This document shows, in pieces, positions 18,901 through 27,748 of a stretch of DNA of 64,000 nt. Below the pieces are notes generated by a model that had not been told where the DNA came from, ran no database searches, and worked only from the letters and a program-made list of their open reading frames with translations. Numbering within the stretch: the stretch's first letter is position 1; every line of letters starts with the position of its first letter. The translations under genes were made by a program, and so were the position numbers. The DNA is from Schaedlerella glycyrrhizinilytica_A. GTDB lineage: Bacteria > Bacillota > Clostridia > Lachnospirales > Lachnospiraceae. The DNA lies in assembly GCF_042852765.1 (NCBI RefSeq), contig NZ_AP031414.1. One strand, written 5' to 3'.

Positions 18901-20510
18901 TTTTAGAACAACTTTTGCCCGGAACGTATTGTTTTCAGGAGATCAGGACACTACCGGGATATATATTGGATCCGGCGGTGTATGAAGTTGTAGTTGAAGC
19001 GGATGGAACTATAAACGGAGAGAAAGAAGAAATCCTGAATGTGGAGAATGATTACACGAAAGTGGAATTTACGAAGCATGATCGTGCAAGCGGCAAAGTA
19101 TTAGAGGGCGGCCGATATCAGATCACAAATCTTTCGGGAAATGTTCTGGATGAGTGGAAAGGAAAGACAACTCCTCATCTGACAGAAAAATTGCTGCCCG
19201 GAACCGAATACATTTTCAAGGAGATTGAGGCGCCGAGCGGTTATTTGGTCGCGGAAGATGTGCGCTTTACAGTGGCGAATACCGAGGAAATACAAAAAGT
19301 ACGGATGGAGGATGAAAATGCAATGGGGAAAATCCGAATTGTAAAAACCGATCGTTCGACAAAGGAAAGACTGAACGGGGCGGTGTTTGAAATCCATGCG
19401 GCAGAAGATATTATAACGCCGGATGGTACGGTGCAGTTGAAAAAGGGAGAACTTGCAGATACGATCACGACCGGAATCGAAATAGAAGATATGGAAGAAA
19501 AAGGAGCCGGTATTGCATGCAGCAAAGAACTGTTTTTCGGGAAATATGTGATCACGGAGAAGAAACCTCCGGTCGGATATGTGTTGGATCAGCAAAGCTA
19601 CCCGATCGATCTGACGTATGAAGATCAGGATACGCCGGTCGTTCTGAAAACGCTGCATTTGAAAAACACATCGACAGAACTGACAATTTTGAAACAGGAT
19701 GCGGAGACAAAGGAGCCACTTTCCGGAGTACGTTTTACTGTCCGTGACAGTGCGATGCCGATTGAAAACGGAGATACGAGCATCAGCGCGATCCAACTGT
19801 GGACAACCGATGAGAACGGAGAAATCCATCTACGGGGACTTCTTCCGGGAACGTACTGGATTCAGGAGACGATGACCGTTCCCGGGTATATGCTTGATCC
19901 GGTAAAATATACGATCGAGGTTTCTGAGGACGGACAGATCACGGCTGACGGCAAAAGTACAGACATTCTGCGCATTCAAAACAAAAAAACACAGCTTTTG
20001 GGCACAAAAGCACGAAGTGAAAAAACAGGTACACAGGAGGCATTTCCGGAAAAAGAGACCGTATTGATCGATACATTGGATTTCCGAAATCTGCAGATTG
20101 GACAGGAATATCGGATCGTTGGAACTTTAATGGATCGGGAAAACGGAGAAGTGCTGCATGTAGATGGAAAAACGGTCACAGCGGAAACTTGTTTTGTTCC
20201 GGAAGAAAAGGATGGAACGGCAGAAGTAAGATTTAGTTTTGACGCAACCGGTTTAAATGGAAAGTCCGTTGTTGTTTTTGAAAAAGTATATATTGGAGAG
20301 ACTGAGATTTTATCACATGAAGATTTGGAAGATCAGGAACAGACGATCTTGTTCGGTGTGAAGATGCCGGCAATGAAAACAGAAGAAAAACCAGAGAGTG
20401 TGAAGACAGGAGATGACGCCTGGTTTTTGGCAGCAGTGCTTCTGACAGTGGTGATCAGCGGAAGCATGGTTGTCGCAGATCTTGTATACAGAAGAAAAAG
20501 GCGAAAATAA
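15981..20510 (+). CDS. Large surface adhesin: thioester domain, ten Cna-B domains, VaFE domain
   Basis: 1509 residues, secreted and probably wall-anchored. A signal peptide ends near residue 28 (ASAVHA-EE). Residues about 60-260 look like a thioester domain: Cys126 in TICIDAK and Gln181 in TQLLVW would form the internal thioester that reacts with host or wall amines. Then ten Cna-B (SpaA-type) domains follow to about 1340, each opening with a KxD-type Lys and closing with an ETxxPxGY-type Glu (for example QETKQPDGY, KEIEAPSGY), the residues of intramolecular isopeptide bonds. A VaFE-type domain follows (GTLMDRENGE.., VVVFEKVYI). The tail has SVKTGD, a hydrophobic helix and RRKRRK, a sorting signal lacking the leading LP. 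GTG start with GGAGGAG seven bases upstream. No sortase gene lies in the window. Terminator follows directly. Confidence 0.9.
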   Translation: MNRGKRWIRCAAAVLIVLLFLLASAVHAEEASGGTEMEKTQNESGRKTSDLERLFGPKEGEIDTRISATAWRNYLEKNQASFSGETYWSSHLQDTDIIIGSNYDDGTVVFQWNEGVIGINGQPTICIDAKTSFRDGIQYYPTDAQAVGLNETEVTRLALYQEYIYNQRSDLDDLGKYFFTQLLVWRELNEYYGWGWPNLHIFSGSASWTDLAFQEEVLTSAVNWVQEMERSGRYTGHGTFYVCEYWQAQAVLWLTENTGGLELYKESENPSVTEGNAAYSLEGAQYGVYRDGGDYVNPDAVITTDANGYGKAENLPVGEYWIKELVPPKGYALNPDWSESTVSVPGGQMGVYHAKDKAIHEPISVIVEKTDADQGEQPSEEQLKKLEGARFEVKYYAVDPAVYDSDPADSGIAPARTWVLETKYDKTYHQVLAKLEEAYLVSGDAFYKTASGESMLPLGIVTIRECKAPNGYLLNETLYVRKIQEDGTDQETVTGEQVPVVPNTPQKIQIEIQKVDSETDKGEAQGAAALKGAEYEVRDQAGNVVETLITDKKGYAKTKELPLGNYTVKETKASNGYLLDEKEYPIKGEAKDEENRVFLYKTKSKETVIRGDVELIKLRENENEDEDTLHGLEGVEFTFTSKTTGKTVAKIVTDKNGYATTASKEHPRGSLPFDTYLLEETKHPEGLKPIEPFEVTIQEEGIVWKGIYKEDKLIVSPITVVKMDASTGKKIPIKGVEFRLLDADKKPITMTTHYPSEVVHKTFKTDENGQFTFPEKLKYGVYYLEEVNAPEGYLKGELLQFEVKEGAVWNQPLVVKYFDKNAMGKIQIEKIDAETKEKLSGAVFEVRASENIVTPDQTVRIKKGEVAETLIVGEDGTALSKELYIGKYEIQETKQPDGYVLDPKCYEVEIKYQDQNTPVVLTEISIPNEPTKVRLVKSEKGSETPLSGVTFHFWKKGEENEKREVTTEKDGTILLEQLLPGTYCFQEIRTLPGYILDPAVYEVVVEADGTINGEKEEILNVENDYTKVEFTKHDRASGKVLEGGRYQITNLSGNVLDEWKGKTTPHLTEKLLPGTEYIFKEIEAPSGYLVAEDVRFTVANTEEIQKVRMEDENAMGKIRIVKTDRSTKERLNGAVFEIHAAEDIITPDGTVQLKKGELADTITTGIEIEDMEEKGAGIACSKELFFGKYVITEKKPPVGYVLDQQSYPIDLTYEDQDTPVVLKTLHLKNTSTELTILKQDAETKEPLSGVRFTVRDSAMPIENGDTSISAIQLWTTDENGEIHLRGLLPGTYWIQETMTVPGYMLDPVKYTIEVSEDGQITADGKSTDILRIQNKKTQLLGTKARSEKTGTQEAFPEKETVLIDTLDFRNLQIGQEYRIVGTLMDRENGEVLHVDGKTVTAETCFVPEEKDGTAEVRFSFDATGLNGKSVVVFEKVYIGETEILSHEDLEDQEQTILFGVKMPAMKTEEKPESVKTGDDAWFLAAVLLTVVISGSMVVADLVYRRKRRK

Positions 20511-20552
20511 ACAGAGACGATATGCAGTGATGTGTATATGTCTAGAAGAGGG

Positions 20553-20586
20553 AAAGGATCCGGGGAAAAGGCTTCGGATCTTTTTT
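20553..20586 (+). terminator. Terminator after the Cna-B gene
   Basis: AAAGGATCCG and CGGATCTTTT form a 9-10 base stem (one G-U pair) running into TTTTTT. Confidence 0.85.
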
Positions 20587-20620
20587 CTTTGCGCTTTTTG
20601 AGTATATTAAAAAAGATCTC

Positions 20621-20649
20621 TTGAATTTAAAATATTACAGACGTAAGAT
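20621..20649 (+). promoter_or_regulatory. Promoter of the lipoprotein gene at 20701
   Basis: TTGAAT, 17 bases, TAAGAT, in an AT-rich spacer about 50 bases before the start codon. Confidence 0.5.
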
Positions 20650-20700
20650 TGAAAGGTAGGATGAAGAGATTTCTAAAAGAAAGAAAAAAGAGGTGAAGTT

Positions 20701-21996
20701 ATGTGGTGGAAAGAGAAAACCGGAAAATCTGTTTTCAGAAAAATGAGATATAGTATCGGTATTTTTCTGATTGTGGCATGCACGTTTGGATTCAACGGAT
20801 GTGCGACAGAAGAAAAAGACAAAGGGCATGAGAAACAATCTGAACATGCAGAGGGAAATATACGAAATCAGATCATATCCGATTCAAAGAAACTGGCAGA
20901 GGGGTATCGGGTACTTTATGAGGAAGCAGAGAAAGAAGAGCAATTGGATACTTTGGAATTTCGGCAGCAAGTGATCTCATATCTTGGAGAAGCCGGATAC
21001 TCTGCCGTAGATTTGGAGAATCAGATCGATATGACTCATGCAGAGCAGGTGGAAACATTTTGTCGGGCGGCAGAGAATAAAAAGAAAGAAGAGGCGACGA
21101 TATTGGCAGTACTGGATCACGGTGGATTTGTGCGCTATGATCTGACAACAAAAAATGGGAAGATTTATGCAAGAGAAAGTGCTTTAAATTGGAAAGATAA
21201 TAAACCAATCGTGGACTATTATCATGAGTTTGAAGTATATGATTGGAAATATACCGAGAAAGGTTATCTCTTTATGGAAGAATACCATCCGCCCGGATAT
21301 GACGGAGCAACAGGGGATATCGGATTTCGCGTGAAACCGCTGGATCCAAAATGCCGGGAACTGAACCGACATTATGTACTTCCAATCGGATATGAATTAA
21401 ATAATATGCTGATCACAAACTGGGATCCTGCGGATTATACGAATTTAGAATTGTATGATCTGTATGAACAAATGTATTCGATGAAGTATGGAGAAATATT
21501 TCCATATAGGGGGGAAGAGGGGGCTGAATATCAGATCCCGGAGCAGTCGTTCGAGGAAGTTCTGCAGACGTATCTGCCGATCAGCCCGACACAGATCCGG
21601 ACGCAGACCATTTATAAGGAACAAAACCGGACTTACCGTTACAGACCGAGAGGATTATATGATTGTGAACTCCCATTTGTACCTTATCCGGAAGTGGTAT
21701 CTTATGAGAAGTTGGAAAACGGGGAATTGAAACTGTTTGTGGAAGCTGTATGGATAAAAGAAAAAACAGATTGTGCGATCGCGAGTGAACTGGTCGTGAA
21801 ACTGCTTGATGACGGCAAAGTACAGTATATATCGAATCGTGTGGTAGGAACGGAAGAGACAGAGGAGGAAAGCGGGGAAAATGCGGCAGGAAGTGCGAGC
21901 TTGAAAACAGAGCCCGCGCCGTGGTATACGCCACGGCTTACAGATGAAGAATGGGAAGGTTATTATGGAGGGATATCGGATGAGTGGCGAGATTAA
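20701..21996 (+). CDS. Putative lipoprotein, resembling the DUF6070 family
   Basis: 431 residues. The N-terminus has basic residues, a hydrophobic core (about 16-30) and FNGC, a usable lipobox with Cys33, so the protein is likely tethered outside the membrane. The body, with NQIDMTHAEQVETFCR and a Cys near 221 in DPKCRELNRHYVLPIGYE, resembles from memory the uncharacterised DUF6070 proteins of Lachnospiraceae; I cannot confirm this without a search. No catalytic motif is recognised. The C-terminus is acidic. It follows the adhesin gene but has its own promoter and terminator, so a functional link is only positional. Confidence 0.7.
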   Translation: MWWKEKTGKSVFRKMRYSIGIFLIVACTFGFNGCATEEKDKGHEKQSEHAEGNIRNQIISDSKKLAEGYRVLYEEAEKEEQLDTLEFRQQVISYLGEAGYSAVDLENQIDMTHAEQVETFCRAAENKKKEEATILAVLDHGGFVRYDLTTKNGKIYARESALNWKDNKPIVDYYHEFEVYDWKYTEKGYLFMEEYHPPGYDGATGDIGFRVKPLDPKCRELNRHYVLPIGYELNNMLITNWDPADYTNLELYDLYEQMYSMKYGEIFPYRGEEGAEYQIPEQSFEEVLQTYLPISPTQIRTQTIYKEQNRTYRYRPRGLYDCELPFVPYPEVVSYEKLENGELKLFVEAVWIKEKTDCAIASELVVKLLDDGKVQYISNRVVGTEETEEESGENAAGSASLKTEPAPWYTPRLTDEEWEGYYGGISDEWRD

Positions 21997-22031
21997 GAAT
22001 TTGCAGGTGATAGAAGACTTTTTCGAATGTT

Positions 22032-22075
22032 AAAGTACAGAACAAACATTCGGTTTTTCTGTACTTTTATTTTAG
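22032..22075 (+). terminator. Terminator after the lipoprotein gene
   Basis: AAAGTACAGAA (22032-22042) and TTCTGTACTTT (22057-22067) form a perfect 11-base stem followed by TATTTTAG. Confidence 0.75.
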
Positions 22076-22115
22076 ATTCTGTTATAATGGCGGGAGAGTA
22101 TAAAGAGAGAAAAGG

Positions 22116-22526
22116 ATGGGATTTCTCTATAATGTGGAAACTCATACGATTAATTATCATCTGAAGAAAATATTTGCGGATGGAGAATTAGATGAGAATT
22201 CAGTTATTCGAAAATTTCGAATAACTGCTTCAGATGGGAAAAACTATAACACAAAGCAATGGCAAGGATTGTTAATGCTTATTTGGATTTGGCAGAAATG
22301 CGGGCGGAAGAACAAGTTCCAATGAAAATGGAAGATTGGGCAGAACAATTTGAAGGAATTTTAAGGTTATCAAAGAAAGAAATTTTAACGCATGCAGGAA
22401 GTATATCAGCTCAAATAGCAGAAGAACATGCGTTAAGTGAGTTTAAAAAGTATCGGGTGAAACAGGATAGATTGTATCAGAGTGATTTTGATCATGTACT
22501 GTTGGAATTGGAAATAAAGGAGGTGT
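22116..22526 (+). pseudogene. Remnant of a RhuM-family gene
   Basis: Two fragments in different frames rebuild parts of a RhuM (virulence-associated) protein, usually about 330 residues. The first, from 22116, carries ETHTINYHLKKIF and ELDENSVIRKF..ITASDGKNYNTK, the N-terminal DNA-binding-like region without its beginning. The second, from about 22259 in another frame, carries AYLDLAEMRAEEQVPMKMED.. and YRVKQDRLYQSDFDHVL, the C-terminus. The central part (the GYRV and FRIWAT segments) is missing, so an internal deletion plus frame change is the simplest history. TATAAT at 22083 and AGAAAAGG before 22116 could still drive expression. AT-rich compared with its neighbours, consistent with acquired DNA. 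Confidence 0.7.
22201..22227. repeat. Perfect 27-base palindrome
   Basis: CAGTTATTCGAAA, one central A, TTTCGAATAACTG: 13-base arms with no mismatch, inside the RhuM remnant about 470 bases before uvrB. Confidence 0.8.
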
Positions 22527-22529
22527 CAG

Positions 22530-22645
22530 ATGGAAAAATGAACAATAAAATATATTATCATTATTGCTATGTGGATACATTTTACAATATTATTCTAAAG
22601 CCTAGATTGCGGAAATGGCGTTTTCCTGATCTGAAGAACTGCTGA
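22530..22645 (+). pseudogene. N-terminal remnant of a probable DUF2971-family gene
   Basis: AAGGAGG (22517-22523) precedes ATGs at 22530 (a four-codon frame) and 22538. From 22538 the reading MNNKIYYHYCYVDTFYNII matches the opening of DUF2971 proteins as I remember them (YHYCS.dTF..II). After that the sequence KPRLRKWRFPDLKNC ends at a stop, while the family has 200 or more further residues. The frame is continuous with the RhuM fragment upstream, probably by accident of deletion. Confidence 0.5.
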
Positions 22646-22696
22646 TTACGCTAGGAAAGAACAGTTTTGAAATTAGCTTAAAAGGAAAGGTAAATC

Positions 22697-24685
22697 ATGG
22701 ATCATTTTGAATTAGTATCAGAATATTCCCCAACCGGTGACCAGCCCCAGGCAATTGCACAACTTGTGCAAGGCTTCCGGGAGGGCAACCAATGCCAGAC
22801 ACTTCTTGGTGTTACCGGTTCGGGCAAGACATTTACGATGGCAAATGTCATCGCACAATTGAATAAACCAACGCTTATCATTGCGCATAATAAAACCTTA
22901 GCTGCGCAATTGTATGGAGAATTCAAAGAATTCTTCCCAAATAACGCAGTAGAGTACTTCGTATCTTACTACGATTACTACCAGCCTGAAGCCTACGTTC
23001 CCTCCTCGGACACTTACATCGCCAAGGATTCCGCGATCAACGATGAGATCGACAAGCTTCGGCTTTCCGCTACAATGGCGCTTACCGAGCGTCGGGATGT
23101 GATCATTGTCGCCAGTGTATCCTGTATCTATGGTCTGGGAAGCCCGATGGATTATCAGAACATGGTGATTTCTCTGCGACCGGGCATGATCAAAGAGCGG
23201 GACGAACTGATGGCGAAGCTGATCGAGATCCAATATGACCGCAACGATATGGATTTTCATCGCGGAACATTCCGTGTGCGGGGCGACGTGGTCGAAGTGA
23301 TCCCGGCATATGAATCAGAGACAGCGATCCGGATCGAGTTTTTCGGCGACGAGATCGATCGGATCACCGAGATTGATATTTTGACCGGGGAGATCAAGGA
23401 TGAGTTAAAGCATGCTGCAATTTTTCCGGCATCACATTACGTTGTGGATCGAGAGAATATCAATCGTGCGGTGAAAGATATTGAGACAGAACTGGACGAG
23501 CGTGTGAAAGAATTTAAAAGGCAGGACAAGCTTCTGGAAGCGCAGCGGATCGCAGAGCGGACGAATTTTGATATCGAGATGCTCAAAGAGACAGGATTTT
23601 GTTCGGGCATTGAGAATTATTCAAGGCATCTGGCGGGGCTCGCGCCGGGACAGCCGCCATATACGCTGATTGATTATTTTCCGGATGATTTTATTATGAT
23701 GATCGATGAATCCCACAAGACGGTGCCGCAGATCGGCGGTATGTACAACGGAGACCAGTCGAGAAAATCTACGTTGGTGGATTATGGTTTCCGCCTGCCG
23801 TCGGCGAAAGATAACCGCCCCTTGAATTTTGAAGAATTTGAAAGTAAAATAAATCAGGTACTGTTTGTGTCGGCGACTCCGGGGGTATACGAAGAAGAGC
23901 ATGAGCTGCTTCGGGCAGAGCAGGTGATCCGTCCGACCGGTCTTCTGGATCCGGAAGTGGAAGTGCGTCCGGTGGAGGGGCAGATTGACGATCTGCTTGG
24001 CGAGATCAACAAAGAAATCGCCAAGAAAAACAAAATTCTGGTGACAACGCTGACAAAGCGGATGGCGGAAGATCTGACCGATTATATGCGGGAAGTGGGA
24101 ATCCGTGTAAAATATCTGCATTCGGATGTGGATACGTTGGAGCGGACGGAGATCATCCGTGATATGCGTCTGGATGTGTTTGATGTACTGGTCGGCATCA
24201 ATTTGCTGAGAGAGGGATTGGACATTCCAGAGATCACACTGGTTGCGATTCTGGATGCGGATAAAGAGGGATTCCTGCGTTCCGAGACGTCTTTGATCCA
24301 GACGATCGGGCGTGCTGCCCGAAATGCCGAGGGACATGTGATCATGTATGCGGATACCATGACGGATTCGATGCGCATGGCGATCGAAGAGACAAAACGG
24401 CGTCGGGAGATCCAGATGAAATATAACGAAGAACACGGAATTACCCCACAGACGATCAAAAAGGCAGTGCGCGATCTGATCAGCATTTCCCAGAAAGTGG
24501 ACAGTGCACAGATGAAATTGGAGAAAGATCCGGAATCAATGAGCCGTCAGGAACTTGAGAAACTGATCGGTGAAGTGACAAAGAAGATGAAGAAAGCAGC
24601 GGCAGATCTGAATTTCGAGGCGGCGGCAGAGCTGCGTGATAAATTACTTGAATTGAAGAAGACCTTACAGGAGATGGAGGAGTAA
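22697..24685 (+). CDS. uvrB: Excinuclease ABC subunit B
   Basis: DNA helicase-like damage verification subunit of nucleotide excision repair, loaded by UvrA and incised by UvrC. 662 residues, full length. Walker A GVTGSGKT is at about 38-45, the Tyr-rich beta-hairpin YYDYYQPEAY near 92-101 that inserts into DNA, helicase motif VI region QTIGRAARN, and the C-terminal UvrC-binding UVR motif (about 620-655). Ribosome site AAAAGGAAAGG. uvrA starts nine bases after its stop. No clear LexA box of the Gram-positive type was seen upstream. Confidence 0.97.
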   Translation: MDHFELVSEYSPTGDQPQAIAQLVQGFREGNQCQTLLGVTGSGKTFTMANVIAQLNKPTLIIAHNKTLAAQLYGEFKEFFPNNAVEYFVSYYDYYQPEAYVPSSDTYIAKDSAINDEIDKLRLSATMALTERRDVIIVASVSCIYGLGSPMDYQNMVISLRPGMIKERDELMAKLIEIQYDRNDMDFHRGTFRVRGDVVEVIPAYESETAIRIEFFGDEIDRITEIDILTGEIKDELKHAAIFPASHYVVDRENINRAVKDIETELDERVKEFKRQDKLLEAQRIAERTNFDIEMLKETGFCSGIENYSRHLAGLAPGQPPYTLIDYFPDDFIMMIDESHKTVPQIGGMYNGDQSRKSTLVDYGFRLPSAKDNRPLNFEEFESKINQVLFVSATPGVYEEEHELLRAEQVIRPTGLLDPEVEVRPVEGQIDDLLGEINKEIAKKNKILVTTLTKRMAEDLTDYMREVGIRVKYLHSDVDTLERTEIIRDMRLDVFDVLVGINLLREGLDIPEITLVAILDADKEGFLRSETSLIQTIGRAARNAEGHVIMYADTMTDSMRMAIEETKRRREIQMKYNEEHGITPQTIKKAVRDLISISQKVDSAQMKLEKDPESMSRQELEKLIGEVTKKMKKAAADLNFEAAAELRDKLLELKKTLQEMEE

Positions 24686-24694
24686 GAATAAAGA

Positions 24695-27541
24695 ATGGGT
24701 ACAAAGATGGATGCCAGACAGTATATTCGAATCCGTGGCGCGAATGAAAATAATTTAAAAAACATAGATGTAGATATTCCCAGAAATGAGCTTGTTGTGC
24801 TGACAGGACTGAGCGGATCTGGAAAATCTTCCCTTGCATTTGATACGATCTATGCAGAGGGGCAGAGACGGTATATGGAATCCCTGTCTTCCTATGCGAG
24901 ACAGTTTCTCGGGCAGATGGAAAAGCCGAATGTGGAGAGTATCGAGGGGCTGTCTCCGGCAATCTCGATCGATCAGAAATCAACGAATCACAATCCACGT
25001 TCCACCGTTGGGACCGTGACGGAGATTTACGATTATTTCCGTCTGCTTTATGCGCGGATCGGAATCCCGCATTGCCCGAAGTGCGGAAAAGAGATCAAGA
25101 AGCAGTCGGTAGATGAGATGACCGATCAGATCATGGGACTTGAGCAGGGGACAAAGATCCAGCTGCTCGCACCGGTCGTGCGGGGAAGAAAAGGAACGCA
25201 TGTAAAGTTATTCGAGCGGGCAAAACGCAGCGGATATGTCCGTGTGAGAGTTGACGGGAATCTGTATGAATTGTCCGAAGAGATCACGCTCGATAAGAAT
25301 ATCAAACATAATATCGAGATTATTGTGGATCGTCTGATCGTGAAACCGGGGATTGAAAAGCGGCTGTCAGATTCGATTGAAAATGTCTTGAATCTGGCGG
25401 AGGGGCTGTTGGTTGTCGATGTGATCGGACAGGAACCGCTGAATTTCAGTCAGAGCTTTTCCTGTCCGGACTGCGGGATCAGTATCGATGAGATTGAGCC
25501 GAGAAGTTTTTCATTCAACAATCCGTTCGGGGCATGTCCATCCTGTTTTGGACTCGGATACAAGATGGAATTTTCAGAAGAACTGATGATCCCGGATCCG
25601 TCCAAAAGTATCAATGAGGGAGCGATCGCGGTACTTGGCTGGCAGTCCTGTGCGGATAAGGGAAGCTTTACAAATGCGATTCTTCAGGCACTGTGTGAAG
25701 AATACAAATTTGATCTGGACACTCCGTTTGAAGATTATCCGAAAAAGGTCCATGATGTTTTGATCTACGGCACAAATGGAAAGGCTGTCAAAGTATATTA
25801 CAAAGGGCAGCGGGGCGAGGGCGTCTATGACGTGGCGTTCGAGGGACTGATCCGGAGCGTGGAGCGGCGTTATCGCGAGACGCATTCCGAGGCGTCGAAA
25901 GCGGAGTATGAGACGTTTATGAATATTACGCCGTGTTCGGAGTGTAAAGGGCAACGTTTGAAGCAAAGCGCACTGGCAGTTACCGTGGGTGATCGAAATA
26001 TCGCCGAAGTAACGGCACTTTCGATCGAAAAACTGCAGAAATTTCTGGAAAATCTGGAATTGACGCAGACACAGCATTTGATCGGAGATCAGATCTTAAA
26101 GGAAATCAAGGCGCGCACCCGGTTTTTGATGGATGTGGGACTGGATTATCTGACGCTGGCGCGTGCAACCGGAACCTTGTCGGGCGGAGAGGCACAGCGT
26201 ATCCGGCTGGCAACACAGATCGGTTCCGGTCTGGTCGGCGTTGCCTATATTTTGGATGAGCCGAGTATCGGTCTGCATCAGCGAGACAATGACAAACTGC
26301 TGATGACGCTGAAGCGCCTGCGGGATCTTGGAAATTCGCTGATCGTGGTGGAACATGATGAAGATACGATGCTGGCAGCCGACTGTATTGTAGACATTGG
26401 TCCGGGTGCCGGGGAGCATGGCGGCAAAGTTGTAGCAGTGGGGACGGCGCAGGAATTGATGCAGTGTCCGGAGTCGATCACAGGAGAATATTTGAGCGGT
26501 CGGAAAAAGATCCCGGTACCGGAAGTACGGAAAAAGCCGACCGGATATTTAAAAGTTGTCGGTGCAAGGGAGAACAACCTGAAAAATATTACCGTGGAGT
26601 TTCCGCTCGGAGTGATGACCTGTGTGACAGGAGTTTCCGGTTCCGGAAAAAGTTCCCTGGTCAACGAGATCCTTTATAAGAAGCTGGCAAAAGAGCTGAA
26701 CCGTGCCCGGACAATACCGGGGAAACATAAACGGATCGAGGGACTGGAGCAGGTGGATAAGGTGATCGACATCGATCAGTCACCGATCGGACGGACTCCG
26801 CGGTCGAATCCGACTACTTACACCGGTGTATTTGATTTGATTCGGGATTTGTTTGCGGCAACGCCGGATGCGAAAGCGAAAGGATATAAAAAGGGAAGAT
26901 TCAGTTTTAATGTCAAAGGCGGACGATGTGAAGCATGTTCCGGTGACGGTATATTGAAAATTGAAATGCATTTCCTGCCGGACGTATATGTGCCGTGTGA
27001 AGTGTGTGGCGGAAAACGTTATAATCGGGAGACTCTGGATGTGAAGTACAAAGGAAAAAGTATTTACGATGTATTGAACATGACTGTGGAGGAAGCGGTG
27101 AAGTTTTTTGAAAATGTGCCGAGTATCCGGAGAAAGATGGAAACGCTGAATGACGTGGGGCTTTCCTACATCCGATTGGGACAGCCATCTACGGAACTTT
27201 CCGGCGGCGAGGCACAGCGGATCAAGCTTGCGGCGGAATTGAGTAAGCGAAGTACCGGAAAGACAGTGTATATTCTGGATGAACCGACAACCGGTCTTCA
27301 TTTTGCAGATGTTCATAAATTAACGGAAATTCTGCGGCGTCTGGCAGATGACGGGAATACTGTGATCGTGATCGAACATAATCTGGACGTGATCAAAACC
27401 GCCGATCATATCATTGACATCGGACCGGAGGGCGGCGATAAAGGAGGTACGGTTGTGGCGACCGGTACGCCGGAAGAGGTTGCGAAAAATAAAAATTCCT
27501 ATACAGGGAAGTATATAGATGAAATTCTGAAGAAACAATAG
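24695..27541 (+). CDS. uvrA: Excinuclease ABC subunit A
   Basis: Damage-scanning ATPase of nucleotide excision repair; dimer, ABC superfamily. 948 residues. Two Walker A motifs (GLSGSGKSS near 33-41, GVSGSGKSS near 645-653), two LSGGEAQRI signatures, and zinc-finger cysteine pairs in CPKCGKE, CPDCG, CSECKGQR and CEACSGDG..CEVCGGKR. The ATG at 24695 is 14 bases from the GGAGG inside the end of uvrB; an ATG four codons later is possible. Co-transcribed with uvrB. Confidence 0.97.
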   Translation: MGTKMDARQYIRIRGANENNLKNIDVDIPRNELVVLTGLSGSGKSSLAFDTIYAEGQRRYMESLSSYARQFLGQMEKPNVESIEGLSPAISIDQKSTNHNPRSTVGTVTEIYDYFRLLYARIGIPHCPKCGKEIKKQSVDEMTDQIMGLEQGTKIQLLAPVVRGRKGTHVKLFERAKRSGYVRVRVDGNLYELSEEITLDKNIKHNIEIIVDRLIVKPGIEKRLSDSIENVLNLAEGLLVVDVIGQEPLNFSQSFSCPDCGISIDEIEPRSFSFNNPFGACPSCFGLGYKMEFSEELMIPDPSKSINEGAIAVLGWQSCADKGSFTNAILQALCEEYKFDLDTPFEDYPKKVHDVLIYGTNGKAVKVYYKGQRGEGVYDVAFEGLIRSVERRYRETHSEASKAEYETFMNITPCSECKGQRLKQSALAVTVGDRNIAEVTALSIEKLQKFLENLELTQTQHLIGDQILKEIKARTRFLMDVGLDYLTLARATGTLSGGEAQRIRLATQIGSGLVGVAYILDEPSIGLHQRDNDKLLMTLKRLRDLGNSLIVVEHDEDTMLAADCIVDIGPGAGEHGGKVVAVGTAQELMQCPESITGEYLSGRKKIPVPEVRKKPTGYLKVVGARENNLKNITVEFPLGVMTCVTGVSGSGKSSLVNEILYKKLAKELNRARTIPGKHKRIEGLEQVDKVIDIDQSPIGRTPRSNPTTYTGVFDLIRDLFAATPDAKAKGYKKGRFSFNVKGGRCEACSGDGILKIEMHFLPDVYVPCEVCGGKRYNRETLDVKYKGKSIYDVLNMTVEEAVKFFENVPSIRRKMETLNDVGLSYIRLGQPSTELSGGEAQRIKLAAELSKRSTGKTVYILDEPTTGLHFADVHKLTEILRRLADDGNTVIVIEHNLDVIKTADHIIDIGPEGGDKGGTVVATGTPEEVAKNKNSYTGKYIDEILKKQ

Positions 27542-27555
27542 ATAGCAAAAAAGAC

Positions 27556-27584
27556 TTTCCATTTATGGAAAATTTTATTATACT
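27556..27584 (+). promoter_or_regulatory. Promoter of mreB
   Basis: TTTCCA, 17 bases, TATACT. The leader to the ATG at 27749 contains CATTCGTAT (27632) and ATACGAATG (27679), 9-base arms that can pair. Confidence 0.5.
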
Positions 27585-27748
27585 AGTAGAGCAACTTGGG
27601 TGAATGAAGAGAAGCAGACGGATGAAAGATACATTCGTATGGGGGAACTGCAAAGCGATACAAAAGAAAAGCAGAAAGATACGAATGAGAAAAAAGATGG
27701 GTGATAAGGGTGCCTTTGGGAGAGGCGTAGATAGAAGGGAGAGTTTGT

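Noticed and set aside
22626..22696. LexA (SOS) operator before uvrB
   Set aside because: GAAC at 22659 has no matching GTTC at the right spacing, and the palindrome at 22201 is too far and of a different sequence.
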